Below, piece by piece: positions 1 to 7,203 of a stretch of 16,940 nt of DNA. Positions within the stretch are counted from its first letter, which is position 1. Each line of letters begins with the position of its first letter. The stretch comes from Spartobacteria bacterium (GTDB taxonomy: Bacteria > Verrucomicrobiota > Verrucomicrobiia > Chthoniobacterales > Chthoniobacteraceae), in contig JANXZI010000432.1 in the NCBI GenBank assembly GCA_025355595.1, positions 1 through 16,940 of the forward strand, written 5' to 3'. The notes beneath the pieces were generated by a model. It had not been told where the DNA came from and ran no database searches. It saw only the letters and a program-made list of their open reading frames with translations. The translations under genes were made by a program, and so were the position numbers.

Positions 1-439
1 CTCGCGGCATGGCGGGCGAGTTTCGAGAGTTCGACGTTGCTCGGCTTCGCTCACGCAGCCACCCTTGCGGCGATGGGTAGCGTTATTCCAGTTTGCGCTT
101 CGCTTTCGCGGTCGTCGGCACAGCAACGCTTCACGTCGTCAGCTCGTGCGTCTATTCGCAGAGCGGACAGTTTCCTTCCCGCTCCCCGGCCACACTTCGA
201 GGCGCTGCCGCTGGCAGTTCAGCACGGCCTGCCACTCGCCGCAGTCGAAAGCGCGGCTGTGACTTTCGAGCGCCGTTCCGCAGCCACGCGCCAACGCTCG
301 CGCAAGTCCGAACGAACGCCTAACCATGCGCTGCAGCGAACCGCAGCCCTGGCGTTCAGTTACCGAAGCGCGGGCGGACGTTCGACCGGCTCAGTCACGG
401 CAGGTGCTCCCGCCATGAAACCCTGCACCTGCCGCGCCT
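1..439. other. Gene-free left edge with degenerate repeat
   Basis: No convincing gene is visible here. Frames on both strands are open only because the DNA is GC-rich, and none shows a recognisable domain or ribosome binding site. Around 317-350 the plus strand carries a GCCTAAC box followed by GCGCTGCAGCGAACC, which translates as NHALQRT in one frame. I remember that peptide from many spurious small proteins of Verrucomicrobia and Planctomycetes, so this is probably a copy of a dispersed repeat. The GCCTAAC box resembles one end of an integron attC site, but no matching GTTAGGC end is present, so no attC is called. Confidence 0.45.
399..433 (-). terminator. Hairpin just after cimA stop
   Basis: A 9-bp perfect stem (GGCAGGTGC at 399-407 against GCACCTGCC at 425-433) with a 17-nt loop starts 7 nt beyond the cimA stop codon. 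One more base pair is possible after a mismatch. No T-run follows on the minus strand, so it is not a textbook intrinsic terminator. It could be a terminator-like 3' end structure or simply part of the adjoining repeat. Confidence 0.35.
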
Positions 440-2005
440 TTATCGCTTCCCGAGCTTGTATTCGAAGCTGTCCACCAGCGCGAGCCAGCTTGCCTCGATC
501 ACGTTGTCGCTCGCGCCCACGGTGCCCCAGGTGTCGCTGCCGTCCGTGCTCGTGATGAGCACTCGGGTGCGCGCACCGGTGCCCTGCTGGCCATTGATGA
601 TCCGCACCTTGTAGTCCTCGAGCTGGATCGCGGCGATCTTCGGGTAGAAAGGCGCGAGCGCCTTGCGCAGTGCGGCGTCGAGCGCGTTCACCGGGCCGTC
701 GCCCTCGGCGACCACGTAGGCCTCCTCGCCCTTCACCTTCAACTTCACCGTCGCCTCACATTTGTCCCACAGACCGTCAGCGGTGCGGCGGAACGAGACG
801 TGGTATTCGCGCAACTCAAAGAGCGGCCGGTGCCCCCCGAGATGTTTGCGGATGAGCAGTTCGAAGCTGCCCTCGGCCGCCTCGAATTCGTAGCCCTCGT
901 TTTCCAGCCGCTTCACGCTCGCGAGGATTTCCTTCACCTCCGGCGCTCCCTTTTCAAAAGTGAAGCCCAGCGCTTCGGCGCGCATCAGCACGTTGCTCTG
1001 CCCGCTGAGTTCGCTCACCACGATCGTGCGGTGGCTGCCGACCAGCGCCGGATCCACATGCTCATAGGTGCGCGTGAGTTTCTGCACCGCGTTCACATGC
1101 GTGCCGCCCTTGTGCGTGAAGGCCGCGCCGCCAACATAGGGCGCGCGGATGTTCGGCACCACGTTCGCGAGTTCCGCGACGAAGTGCGAGAGGTCGCGCA
1201 GATTCTCCAGGCTCGGTACGAGCGTCGCGAAGCCCATCTTGAGTTGCAGCGTCGGGATGACGCTCACGAGATCGCAATTTCCCACGCGCTCGCCGTAGCC
1301 GTTGATCGTGCCCTGCACCTGGCACGCGCCCGCGCGGACCGCCGCGAGCGCATTCGCCACGCCCACGCCGGAATCATTGTGCGTGTGGATGCCCACGGGC
1401 TTGCCGAGTCGCGCGATCACGCGCGCCGTCATGTCTGCGACCTCGTCCGGCAGCGAACCGCCATTCGTGTCGCACAGCACGATGAGATCCGCTCCGCCAT
1501 CCACCGCCGCCTCCAGCGTGAGCAGCGCGTGCTCCCAGTCGTCCTTTGCGCCGTCGAAGAAATGCTCCGCGTCGTAGATCACCTCCCGGTCGCGCTTTTT
1601 CAAAAAGGCCACCGTGTCGCGGATCATGCGCCGGTTTTCCTCCGCGGAAACGCGCAGCACATGCTCGACGTGCAGCGCCCAGCTCTTGCCAAAGATCGTC
1701 ACCGCCGGCGTCTCCGCATCGAGCAAAGTTTTCACCTGCGCGTCCTTCGCGACCCGTGTGTTCTTCGCGCGCGTCATGCCAAAGGCCGTGATCTTCGCGT
1801 GCTTCCACCGCCGCTTTTTCGCCTCGCGGAAAAACTCGATGTCCTTCGGGTTGCTCCCCGGCCAGCCTCCCTCGATGTAGTCAATGCCGAACGCATCCAG
1901 CTTTTCGGCCACGCGAATCTTATCCACGACCGAGAACGAAATCCCCGTGCCCTGCGTGCCATCGCGGAGCGTCGTGTCGTAGAGCGTGAAGCCTTTGGTT
2001 TTCAT
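440..2005 (-). CDS. cimA: (R)-citramalate synthase
   Basis: The 521-aa product is a DRE-TIM metallolyase of the 2-isopropylmalate/homocitrate/citramalate synthase group. It condenses pyruvate and acetyl-CoA to citramalate, the entry to threonine-independent isoleucine synthesis, in the cytosol. The N-terminus carries the signature LYDTTLRDGTQ (residues 8-18), IEGGWPGSNPKD follows near 44-55, and the metal-binding HTHND lies at 207-211 with GYGERVGNCDL near 236-246. The N-terminal TIM barrel and a C-terminal LeuA-type allosteric domain (roughly 370-515) fit the length of the bacterial cimA type of family. I chose ATG 2005 because the family begins directly at this point. A longer frame reaches back to 2116 but adds only sequence unlike the family. 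The start sits almost on top of a good promoter, so the transcript is nearly leaderless. A related alternative would be a LeuA paralogue, but the GWPGSNPKD stretch fits CimA better. Confidence 0.92.
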   Translation of the reverse strand: MKTKGFTLYDTTLRDGTQGTGISFSVVDKIRVAEKLDAFGIDYIEGGWPGSNPKDIEFFREAKKRRWKHAKITAFGMTRAKNTRVAKDAQVKTLLDAETPAVTIFGKSWALHVEHVLRVSAEENRRMIRDTVAFLKKRDREVIYDAEHFFDGAKDDWEHALLTLEAAVDGGADLIVLCDTNGGSLPDEVADMTARVIARLGKPVGIHTHNDSGVGVANALAAVRAGACQVQGTINGYGERVGNCDLVSVIPTLQLKMGFATLVPSLENLRDLSHFVAELANVVPNIRAPYVGGAAFTHKGGTHVNAVQKLTRTYEHVDPALVGSHRTIVVSELSGQSNVLMRAEALGFTFEKGAPEVKEILASVKRLENEGYEFEAAEGSFELLIRKHLGGHRPLFELREYHVSFRRTADGLWDKCEATVKLKVKGEEAYVVAEGDGPVNALDAALRKALAPFYPKIAAIQLEDYKVRIINGQQGTGARTRVLITSTDGSDTWGTVGASDNVIEASWLALVDSFEYKLGKR

Positions 2006-2018
2006 AAAAAGGGCGCGC

Positions 2019-2047
2019 ACGCTACGGCACCCGCCACTGCGCGTCAA
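2019..2047 (-). promoter_or_regulatory. cimA promoter, TTGACG-N17-TAGCGT
   Basis: Read on the minus strand, a -35 box TTGACG (2047-2042) is followed after exactly 17 nt by a -10 box TAGCGT (2024-2019). Transcription would start near 2012, only about 7 nt before the ATG at 2005, leaving no room for a normal ribosome binding site. The 14-nt string GCCGTAGCGTGCGC around the -10 is identical to that in the promoter of the polyprenyl synthase gene at 12013-12026. Confidence 0.6.
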
Positions 2048-2078
2048 CCGCGCGCCCCAAGGGCAGTGCCCCATTTTG

Positions 2079-2165
2079 AACCACGGAGGTTCACAGAGGA
2101 TGCACGGAGGAACCACGGAGGCTTTGTGCGCCTCTGTGAATGCCTCAGTGTTCCTCTGTGGTTTC
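2079..2165. repeat. 'accacggagg' interspersed repeat, palindromic
   Basis: Two direct copies of AACCACGGAGG (2079-2089 and 2111-2120) on the left are matched by the inverted forms CCTCTGTGAA and TTCCTCTGTGGTTT on the right, so the block can fold back on itself imperfectly. The same motif family recurs in many environmental bacterial genomes as far as I remember. It fills most of the 349-nt space between cimA and the lipoprotein gene, and the rest of that space (2166-2354) shows only two small GC hairpins (2284-2296 and 2308-2321). Confidence 0.6.
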
Positions 2166-2354
2166 TTCCCCGCGTTTCAAATCAGAACCACCCGATGTTC
2201 GCATCGAGCAAAAAAGGCATGGCCAATCCGGCTCTGAGCTTTCCCTCGTGGACGCGAAAAACCCACCCCCGCGCTCGTTCGTCGCCCGTCTTGGGCTTTG
2301 CGTTCGCGCCCCGTCTGGGGCGGAAGAGCTGCCCGAACGAATCGTCGCTCCGGA

Positions 2355-2744
2355 TTACGGACGGATGAAGTAGCGGCCCGTCGTCGGATCCTCGACCACT
2401 GCGCCGTGCGGGATGCCCGCGACATTGATCAGATTGTGCCGGCCGTACGGGCTCTCGACAACACCGCGACCCACCGAGCGCGCATACGGAAGCTGGCGTC
2501 CCTCGTAATATCCGCGTTCGTCCGCGCGCCCGATGAGATGGCCCGCGAGCGCCCCGGTGCCGGCACCGAGGATTGCGCCTGCGGCGATATTTTCCGCCCT
2601 GCCTCCGCCGAGCGCAGCGCCGAGCGCGGCACCTGCGCCCGCGCCCACGAGGGCGCCGGTGCCTGTGGTGGATTCGCACGATGTCAGGGCGAGAATTGGA
2701 GTAAGGAAGAGGGAGGTGAGGAGGATGCGTTTGGAGTTCATCAT
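2355..2744 (-). CDS. Glycine-zipper lipoprotein
   Basis: This is a 129-aa secreted lipoprotein of unknown specific role. A basic start (MMNSKR) and hydrophobic stretch lead to the lipobox LTSC, so signal peptidase II would cleave before the cysteine at about residue 22. The next part is a glycine zipper (GTGALVGAGAGAALGAALGG, then AAGAILGAGTGALAGHLIG), which in SlyB/OmpA-like small lipoproteins packs as a membrane-associated helical hairpin. The C-terminus has tyrosines and arginines and ends in a short TTGRYF motif. The start at 2744 is supported by AAGGA six nt upstream; a second ATG at 2741 is equally in frame. It lies 70 nt after the propeller gene on the same strand and may be transcribed with it. 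Confidence 0.8.
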   Translation of the reverse strand: MMNSKRILLTSLFLTPILALTSCESTTGTGALVGAGAGAALGAALGGGRAENIAAGAILGAGTGALAGHLIGRADERGYYEGRQLPYARSVGRGVVESPYGRHNLINVAGIPHGAVVEDPTTGRYFIRP

Positions 2745-2814
2745 AGTAAATCCTTCGTAGCTGGGCCGCCTTCCAAATGGCAAGTTCCAAAGTAACAAAA
2801 GCGCGCAGCGGATC

Positions 2815-4332
2815 TCACTGATCGGCGAGGTAAAGCGCATACAATCTCGCGCTTGCCGACGCACCGAACGAAACGCGCACCGCGCAGCGTCCCTCCGGCA
2901 CCGTAAGCACCTCCAGCCGCGTGCCGGATTTCATCACTGTCGCCGTGCCGGTCGTTTCGAGCTTTTCATTCAGCAGATCAATCTTCAGCGGCGCGTCCGC
3001 ACTCACTCCGTCGGCGTTCACGAAAATTTTTGCGCCTTTGCGCGAATCGAAAAAGGAGGTCTCACACGATGCTGGCGCATCCGCCTGGATCGCGCTCAGA
3101 AAGCCGAAGCCGTCGCGCCGCAGCGTGGCGAGGCCGATGTCCTGGCTGCGGAATTCGCCGTCGCAGTCCCAGTGCGAATACCACAGGAAAGTCTGCTCGC
3201 CGACATTCGCAAACGCGTGCGCCTGCAGCAGCGAGATGCGATCCCATTCGCCGTCTCCGCCACGCGCGATCAATTTGTGATCCGGCGCAGGCTCGCGCCA
3301 GTGGATGCCGTCATTGCTCACGATGAAACCGAGATCCACCCGCGTGCCGAGCAGGTGCGACTTCGCGCCCTTCGGCGGTGGCTGCGGCGCGTCCTGCCAC
3401 CGGCCGTAGATGCCGAGCAGCACATTGCCGCGGTTCCACACGCCCGCGCCCATGTGCGTCTGCTGCCCCGCGACGGGCTGCGCCAGAAGCTGGCCGGGCC
3501 GCGCAAAGCCGAGCGCCGTCGTCTGGTCCCAGTGCGCGAAGTCCGCGCTGCGATACACGCGCATCGAGCGGCCGAGCGTGCCGCCATCGGGCCGGAATTG
3601 CCACGGTGCGATGAGCTGCCCGCTCGCGTAATAAAATCCGCCGAAGCGATACAGCCCGCTCACCTCGAAACGTTCGCCGCCCGCATTCGCCGGACGGTCG
3701 CCGACGACTTTCCACTTCAGCCCATCCGCGCTCGTCGCACAGATGAAAGAGCACCACCGCTTTTCATCCGGGCCGATCTGGCTGCGTCCGCCGCGCACGT
3801 CCTCGAATGGCGGATGCGCGATGAACGCGCACTTGTAGCGCTTCGCCGGATCGGGCTCCTCCGCGTCGTGCAGCACGGTGAGAAAATCATCCACGCGTGC
3901 GAGCGACGCGACCTCGCTTTCGATGAGGCAGATGTTGTTTTTCTTCGCGCCGTTGAATTCCACGAGGCCGAGTTCCGGCTTCTCCCAATGCACGCCATCG
4001 TCGCTTTCCGCGTAGCACATCGGCCGCCAGTATCCCGGTGCCTGCCCCTTCTCGATCACCGTCTGCGACATGCCGAGATACCACATGCGGAATTTCCCGC
4101 CGACGCGCAGCACGCTGCCATACATGATCGCGTGGCCGTGATCCGGCGTGCCGTCGGGGCCGCGCGTGAGCACGGGATTCGCGGGATGCTTGTCCGCCGT
4201 GGCCATCGTGAGCTTGAGGTTGCTGCGCCACGGGATCGCCACGTCGTCAAAGGCGAAGAAAACGCTCTCCTCCGCGCGCGCGGCGCAGAGTGAAAGGGCG
4301 AGGAGGGCAAGCAGCGGGGCGGTGGTTTTCAT
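2815..4332 (-). CDS. Secreted five-bladed beta-propeller, glycosidase-like
   Basis: The 505-aa protein has a signal peptide (hydrophobic core 5-17, cleavage after ARA at 20). The mature part has repeated propeller-type segments: GGKFRMWYLG, YAESDDGVHWEKPELGL, CATSADGLKWKVV, VYRSADFAHWDQT and IVSNDGIHWREP. That pattern (aromatic strand followed by S-x-DG-x-x-W) is typical of the GH32/GH43/GH68 clan fold and its many uncharacterised relatives in Verrucomicrobia and Planctomycetes. I cannot assign the catalytic acids or a substrate, so enzymatic activity is inference; it could be a sugar-binding or inactive relative. A small beta-sandwich domain probably closes the C-terminus (from about 410). 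Its ATG overlaps the stop of the upstream gene as ATGA, which argues for translational coupling. A much longer in-frame reading back to 4845 overlaps the neighbour and is rejected. Confidence 0.72.
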   Translation of the reverse strand: MKTTAPLLALLALSLCAARAEESVFFAFDDVAIPWRSNLKLTMATADKHPANPVLTRGPDGTPDHGHAIMYGSVLRVGGKFRMWYLGMSQTVIEKGQAPGYWRPMCYAESDDGVHWEKPELGLVEFNGAKKNNICLIESEVASLARVDDFLTVLHDAEEPDPAKRYKCAFIAHPPFEDVRGGRSQIGPDEKRWCSFICATSADGLKWKVVGDRPANAGGERFEVSGLYRFGGFYYASGQLIAPWQFRPDGGTLGRSMRVYRSADFAHWDQTTALGFARPGQLLAQPVAGQQTHMGAGVWNRGNVLLGIYGRWQDAPQPPPKGAKSHLLGTRVDLGFIVSNDGIHWREPAPDHKLIARGGDGEWDRISLLQAHAFANVGEQTFLWYSHWDCDGEFRSQDIGLATLRRDGFGFLSAIQADAPASCETSFFDSRKGAKIFVNADGVSADAPLKIDLLNEKLETTGTATVMKSGTRLEVLTVPEGRCAVRVSFGASASARLYALYLADQ

Positions 4333-5570
4333 GGTTGGGAAAATTGATTTCGATACTCCGCCGGCACGAGGTCGCGGATGAGCTGCGCGCGATCGGCGCC
4401 GGTCGCGGGCACGCCCTCGGGCGCGGGCTGGCCGTTGATGATGCAGTTCTCCAGCTTCACCTCGCCGCGCCAGTCCACGGGCAGATTTTCCACCGTCAGT
4501 TTTTTCGCGCGCAGCGTGGCCGTCTTCGCGACTTGCGCGGGGCTGGATTTTTCCGCGACGCGGCGGATGAGCACGTTTTCCAAATCGAGTTCCGCCCGCT
4601 TGTCGTCGCGCCCCGCGAGCATGAAGGGATTCTGCGACGACGACAGCACGACGGCGTTCGTCAGCCGGTAGCGCCCGTTGTCGAGGAAGAACAAATCGAA
4701 GCCGTGGCAGTCCGCGATGAAGACGCGGTTGTAACTCGTGTGCGCCGCCACGGTGTCGGTGATGCCCGTGCTGTTGCCGATGCTCACAAAGCCGTCCACG
4801 CGGTACTCCGCGCTCTCGTGCGCGCTGATGCCGTCGTCGCCGCATTCGATGGCGCGGATGTTCTCGAACACCACGTCGCGGCAGTCGCCGTGAATGTTGA
4901 AGCCGTCGTTGTACACATGCGTTGCCGTGAGATTGCGAATGACGAGGTGCGCGTTGTCCCGGTTTGCATTGTCCACGCTCAACTGCACTCCCGCGCTGCG
5001 CATGGGTGCGAAAATTTTAACATCCGCGAGCGTCTTCCCCTCGGCGAGCTTCAGGAAAAACGTGCCGTAAATTTGTTTTCCCAGCGGCGGTTCCCGCGAC
5101 GCGTCCTTCACAAACGTCCACTCGCCCGGCTGCAAGTCCTCCGCCTTTTTGAACGGCGCGCTGCGCCCCTTCGAGGTGCGGCCCATGAGATTCATCTTCC
5201 CGTCCCACAGGAAAAACCAGCGCCCCATGATCGCGTCGTCGTTTTTTGCGATGAGGTTTTCATGCGCAAAAAGCCCCGGCGAAACTTCCTTCCACTGCGC
5301 AGCGTCGAGCGGTTCGCTCCCTTCGAGTGTCGCGCCGTGCCCGTCGAGCGTGATCGGTTTCCCCGCCTCGCCCTTCTTGCCGTAAAATCCCGCGTAGTCG
5401 CGATACACCTTCGGCTCGAGATGGATGGTGTCGCCCGGCTGCGCCATCTTGATCGCCGCCGCGATCGTCTTCACCTCCGCGCCCACGCGGATGTCGGCGG
5501 CGCGCGACGATGCCGCGCACAGCGCGAACACAGCGAGGAGCGGGGTACGGAGAGTCATAGAGGCTTTCAT
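4329..5570 (-). CDS. Secreted right-handed beta-helix protein
   Basis: The 413-aa product starts with a signal peptide (cleavage after SSRA at about 24). The mature N-terminus has the classic parallel-beta-helix opening: AAIKMAQPGDTIHLEPKVYRD, then a GKPITLDGHGATLEG turn. From about 200 on there are stacked coils rich in asparagine and aspartate, such as VIRNLTATHVYNDGFNIHG, VFENIRAIECGDDGISAHES and DGFVSIGNSTGITD. These are features of the pectate-lyase-like superfamily (polysaccharide lyases, NosD/CASH proteins). The HG-x5-FENI-x4-C-x-DDGIS run is typical of coils that bind acidic sugars or calcium, but no catalytic residues can be named. ATG 5570 was chosen over ATG 5558; both give a complete signal peptide and neither has a strong ribosome binding site. 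The gene is coupled to the propeller gene downstream, so the two are probably secreted together for polysaccharide binding or degradation. Confidence 0.75.
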   Translation of the reverse strand: MKASMTLRTPLLAVFALCAASSRAADIRVGAEVKTIAAAIKMAQPGDTIHLEPKVYRDYAGFYGKKGEAGKPITLDGHGATLEGSEPLDAAQWKEVSPGLFAHENLIAKNDDAIMGRWFFLWDGKMNLMGRTSKGRSAPFKKAEDLQPGEWTFVKDASREPPLGKQIYGTFFLKLAEGKTLADVKIFAPMRSAGVQLSVDNANRDNAHLVIRNLTATHVYNDGFNIHGDCRDVVFENIRAIECGDDGISAHESAEYRVDGFVSIGNSTGITDTVAAHTSYNRVFIADCHGFDLFFLDNGRYRLTNAVVLSSSQNPFMLAGRDDKRAELDLENVLIRRVAEKSSPAQVAKTATLRAKKLTVENLPVDWRGEVKLENCIINGQPAPEGVPATGADRAQLIRDLVPAEYRNQFSQP

Positions 5571-5638
5571 GCCTATCTGTTGGCGGACAAAGTTGGCATT
5601 CAAAATTGCGGTCATGCTGAAAAGATTCGCGAAAGCGC

Positions 5639-5696
5639 AAGGAGCCGGGGCGCCCTCGCCCCGAGGATCCACGGGGCGGGGGCGCCCCTGCTCCTT
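5639..5696. terminator. 25-bp GC stem-loop after the nucleoside transporter
   Basis: Arms of 25 nt (5639-5663 and 5672-5696) pair at 23 positions around the 8-nt loop AGGATCCA. It begins 9 nt beyond the transporter stop codon and stands before the beta-helix gene, so it probably ends or attenuates transcription of the transporter. There is no clean T-run on either side. The high symmetry also suits a dispersed REP-like element. Confidence 0.6.
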
Positions 5697-5705
5697 GTTG
5701 GCGCG

Positions 5706-6962
5706 TCAGATCAAAATCCCCACGATCGTTGTCATCACGTAGCACGCGAGCAGGCCGGAGACCATCGCGCGCAGGCCGATCTTCGCGAGGTCGCCGCGGC
5801 GCTCCGGGCAGAGCGCGCCGATGCCGCCGATCTGGATCGCGATGCTGGCGAAATTTGCAAAGCCGCACAACGCGTAGCTCGCGAGCGTGACCGAGCGCGG
5901 AGCCAGCGCGCCGGGATGCGCCTGAATGTGGTTCGAGAGATCAATGTAGGCGACGAACTCATTCAGCACGACGCGCTCGCCGAGGATCTGGCCGACGAAG
6001 CCGCAGTCCTTCACCGGCACGCCGAGCAGCCAGGCGAAGGGCGCATTTAGCCAGCCGAAGAACTGCTGGAGCGTGACCGGCGTGCCGACGCCAAGCGCGT
6101 GCTGCGGCCACGAGACGAGCGCATTCAGCAGCGCGACGACCGCGACGAAGGCGAGCAGCATCCCAATGACATTGATCGCGAGCATCACGCCCTCGCTCGC
6201 GCCGGTGCAGAGCGCGTCAATCGAGTTCTCCGCCGTGCGCTTCACCGCGAAGTGGTGGCGCTCGCCGGTCTCACTTTTCTCCGTCTCGGGAAACATGACC
6301 TTTGCCATGAGCAGCCCCGCGGGCGCGCCGAGCACGGATGCGGTGACGATGTGTCCCGCGCTCATCGCGGGCAGTCCCGCATAGACGACCATCACGCCCG
6401 TCGCGATCGTCGAGAAGCCGGTGACCATGAGCGCCATGATTTCGCTCTGCGTCATCTTTGGCAGGTAGGGCTTGATGAGCAGCGCGGCCTCCGTCTGGCC
6501 GAGGAAAATATTGCTCGCGCCCGCGAGGCTTTCGCTGCCGCTGGTGCGCATCGTCCGCATCATCACCCAGGCCATGCCGGCGACGATTTTTTGCAGCACG
6601 CCCCAGTGGTAGAGCAGCGCCGAGAGTGCGGAGATGAGGATGATGGTCGCGGCGATGAGGATGGCGAAAACGCCGCTGCCTTTGCCAAAGCTCGCCTCCA
6701 GTTTTGCGCTGTCGGCGAGCGGGCCGAAGACCATCTTCGCACCTTCGAGGGCGTACAGATTGAGCTGGCCGACGAGGTCCGTCGCCTTCTGGAAGATGCC
6801 TTCGCCGAGCGGAGTTTTCAGGATGAAAACGGCAAACGCGAACTGCAGGCCGAGCCCCCATAGTACCGTGCGCCACGGGAAGCGGCGGCGATTGTTCGAG
6901 AGCAGCCATCCGAGCGCGATGAACGCGGCCAGCCCGAGCAGGGAGATCAGTTTGGGGAACAT
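5706..6962 (-). CDS. Concentrative nucleoside transporter (CNT family)
   Basis: This 418-aa inner-membrane protein belongs to the NupC/SLC28 family, which takes up nucleosides by H+ or Na+ symport. The order of conserved elements is complete: two N-terminal helices, ESLAGASNIFLGQTEAALL (GQTE at 155-158), NEFVAYIDL (Glu at 335) and GFANFASIAIQIGGIG (Asn370, Ser373). In the Vibrio cholerae CNT structure, the matching Gln-Thr-Glu, Glu332, Asn368 and Ser371 contact the nucleoside, so the binding site looks intact. There are about ten hydrophobic segments. ATG 6962 was chosen; a TTG in frame at 6998 would add 12 residues that look unlike a membrane protein start. The gene is separated from the beta-helix gene by a strong hairpin, so it may be a separate unit. 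Ion specificity cannot be read with confidence. Confidence 0.93.
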   Translation of the reverse strand: MFPKLISLLGLAAFIALGWLLSNNRRRFPWRTVLWGLGLQFAFAVFILKTPLGEGIFQKATDLVGQLNLYALEGAKMVFGPLADSAKLEASFGKGSGVFAILIAATIILISALSALLYHWGVLQKIVAGMAWVMMRTMRTSGSESLAGASNIFLGQTEAALLIKPYLPKMTQSEIMALMVTGFSTIATGVMVVYAGLPAMSAGHIVTASVLGAPAGLLMAKVMFPETEKSETGERHHFAVKRTAENSIDALCTGASEGVMLAINVIGMLLAFVAVVALLNALVSWPQHALGVGTPVTLQQFFGWLNAPFAWLLGVPVKDCGFVGQILGERVVLNEFVAYIDLSNHIQAHPGALAPRSVTLASYALCGFANFASIAIQIGGIGALCPERRGDLAKIGLRAMVSGLLACYVMTTIVGILI

Positions 6963-7060
6963 GCGCGTGGAGAGTGCGCGGTGGCGCGGGAGATTCAATC
7001 ATGGACACCGGGCGGGCGGGCGGTTCATCGCATTCATCGCGATGCGAGCGAGCGGACTTT

Positions 7061-7150
7061 CAACGCCCAACGCCCAACGCTCAACGCCCAACGTCCAAGG
7101 TCTGATGCTCCGTCTTGCCTTGGACGTTGGGCGTTGAGCGTTGGGCGTTG
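7061..7150. repeat. Perfect 33-bp inverted repeat of heptanucleotide units
   Basis: The left arm (7068-7100) and right arm (7118-7150) are exact reverse complements over 33 nt, with a 17-nt loop. Each arm is itself a tandem of 7-nt units (CAACGCC, CAACGCT, CAACGCC, CAACGTC) ending in CAAGG. One extra CAACGCC unit precedes the left arm at 7061. The element sits between the divergent nucleoside transporter and zinc-ribbon genes. A second, degenerate copy of the same design lies at 10746-10820. The rest of the 241-nt intergenic space shows no other clear signal. Confidence 0.85.
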
Positions 7151-7203
7151 ATTGCATTTCAACTGCCGCTTGCACCATCGCGCCACCCCGCGCACCATCC
7201 GCC

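Noticed and set aside
311..360. Complete integron attC site
   Set aside because: Only one box is recognisable and no integrase is in the window.
2284..2321. Terminator of the lipoprotein gene
   Set aside because: Two short GC stems are present but without a T-run and not right after the stop codon, so support is too weak.
800..2368. Long plus-strand frame opposite cimA (522 codons)
   Set aside because: It is the antisense of a clear cimA gene, has arginine- and alanine-rich composition typical of GC-rich shadows and shows no domain.
2815..4845. Longer version of the propeller gene (676 codons)
   Set aside because: The extra N-terminus is arginine-rich, overlaps the beta-helix gene and precedes a good internal signal peptide at 4332.
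4290..6050. Long plus-strand frame opposite the beta-helix and transporter genes
   Set aside because: It overlaps three well-supported minus-strand genes and has shadow-like composition.
7141..7203. Upstream extension of the zinc-ribbon protein
   Set aside because: The added 21 residues come from the palindromic repeat; ATG 7204 gives the plausible start.
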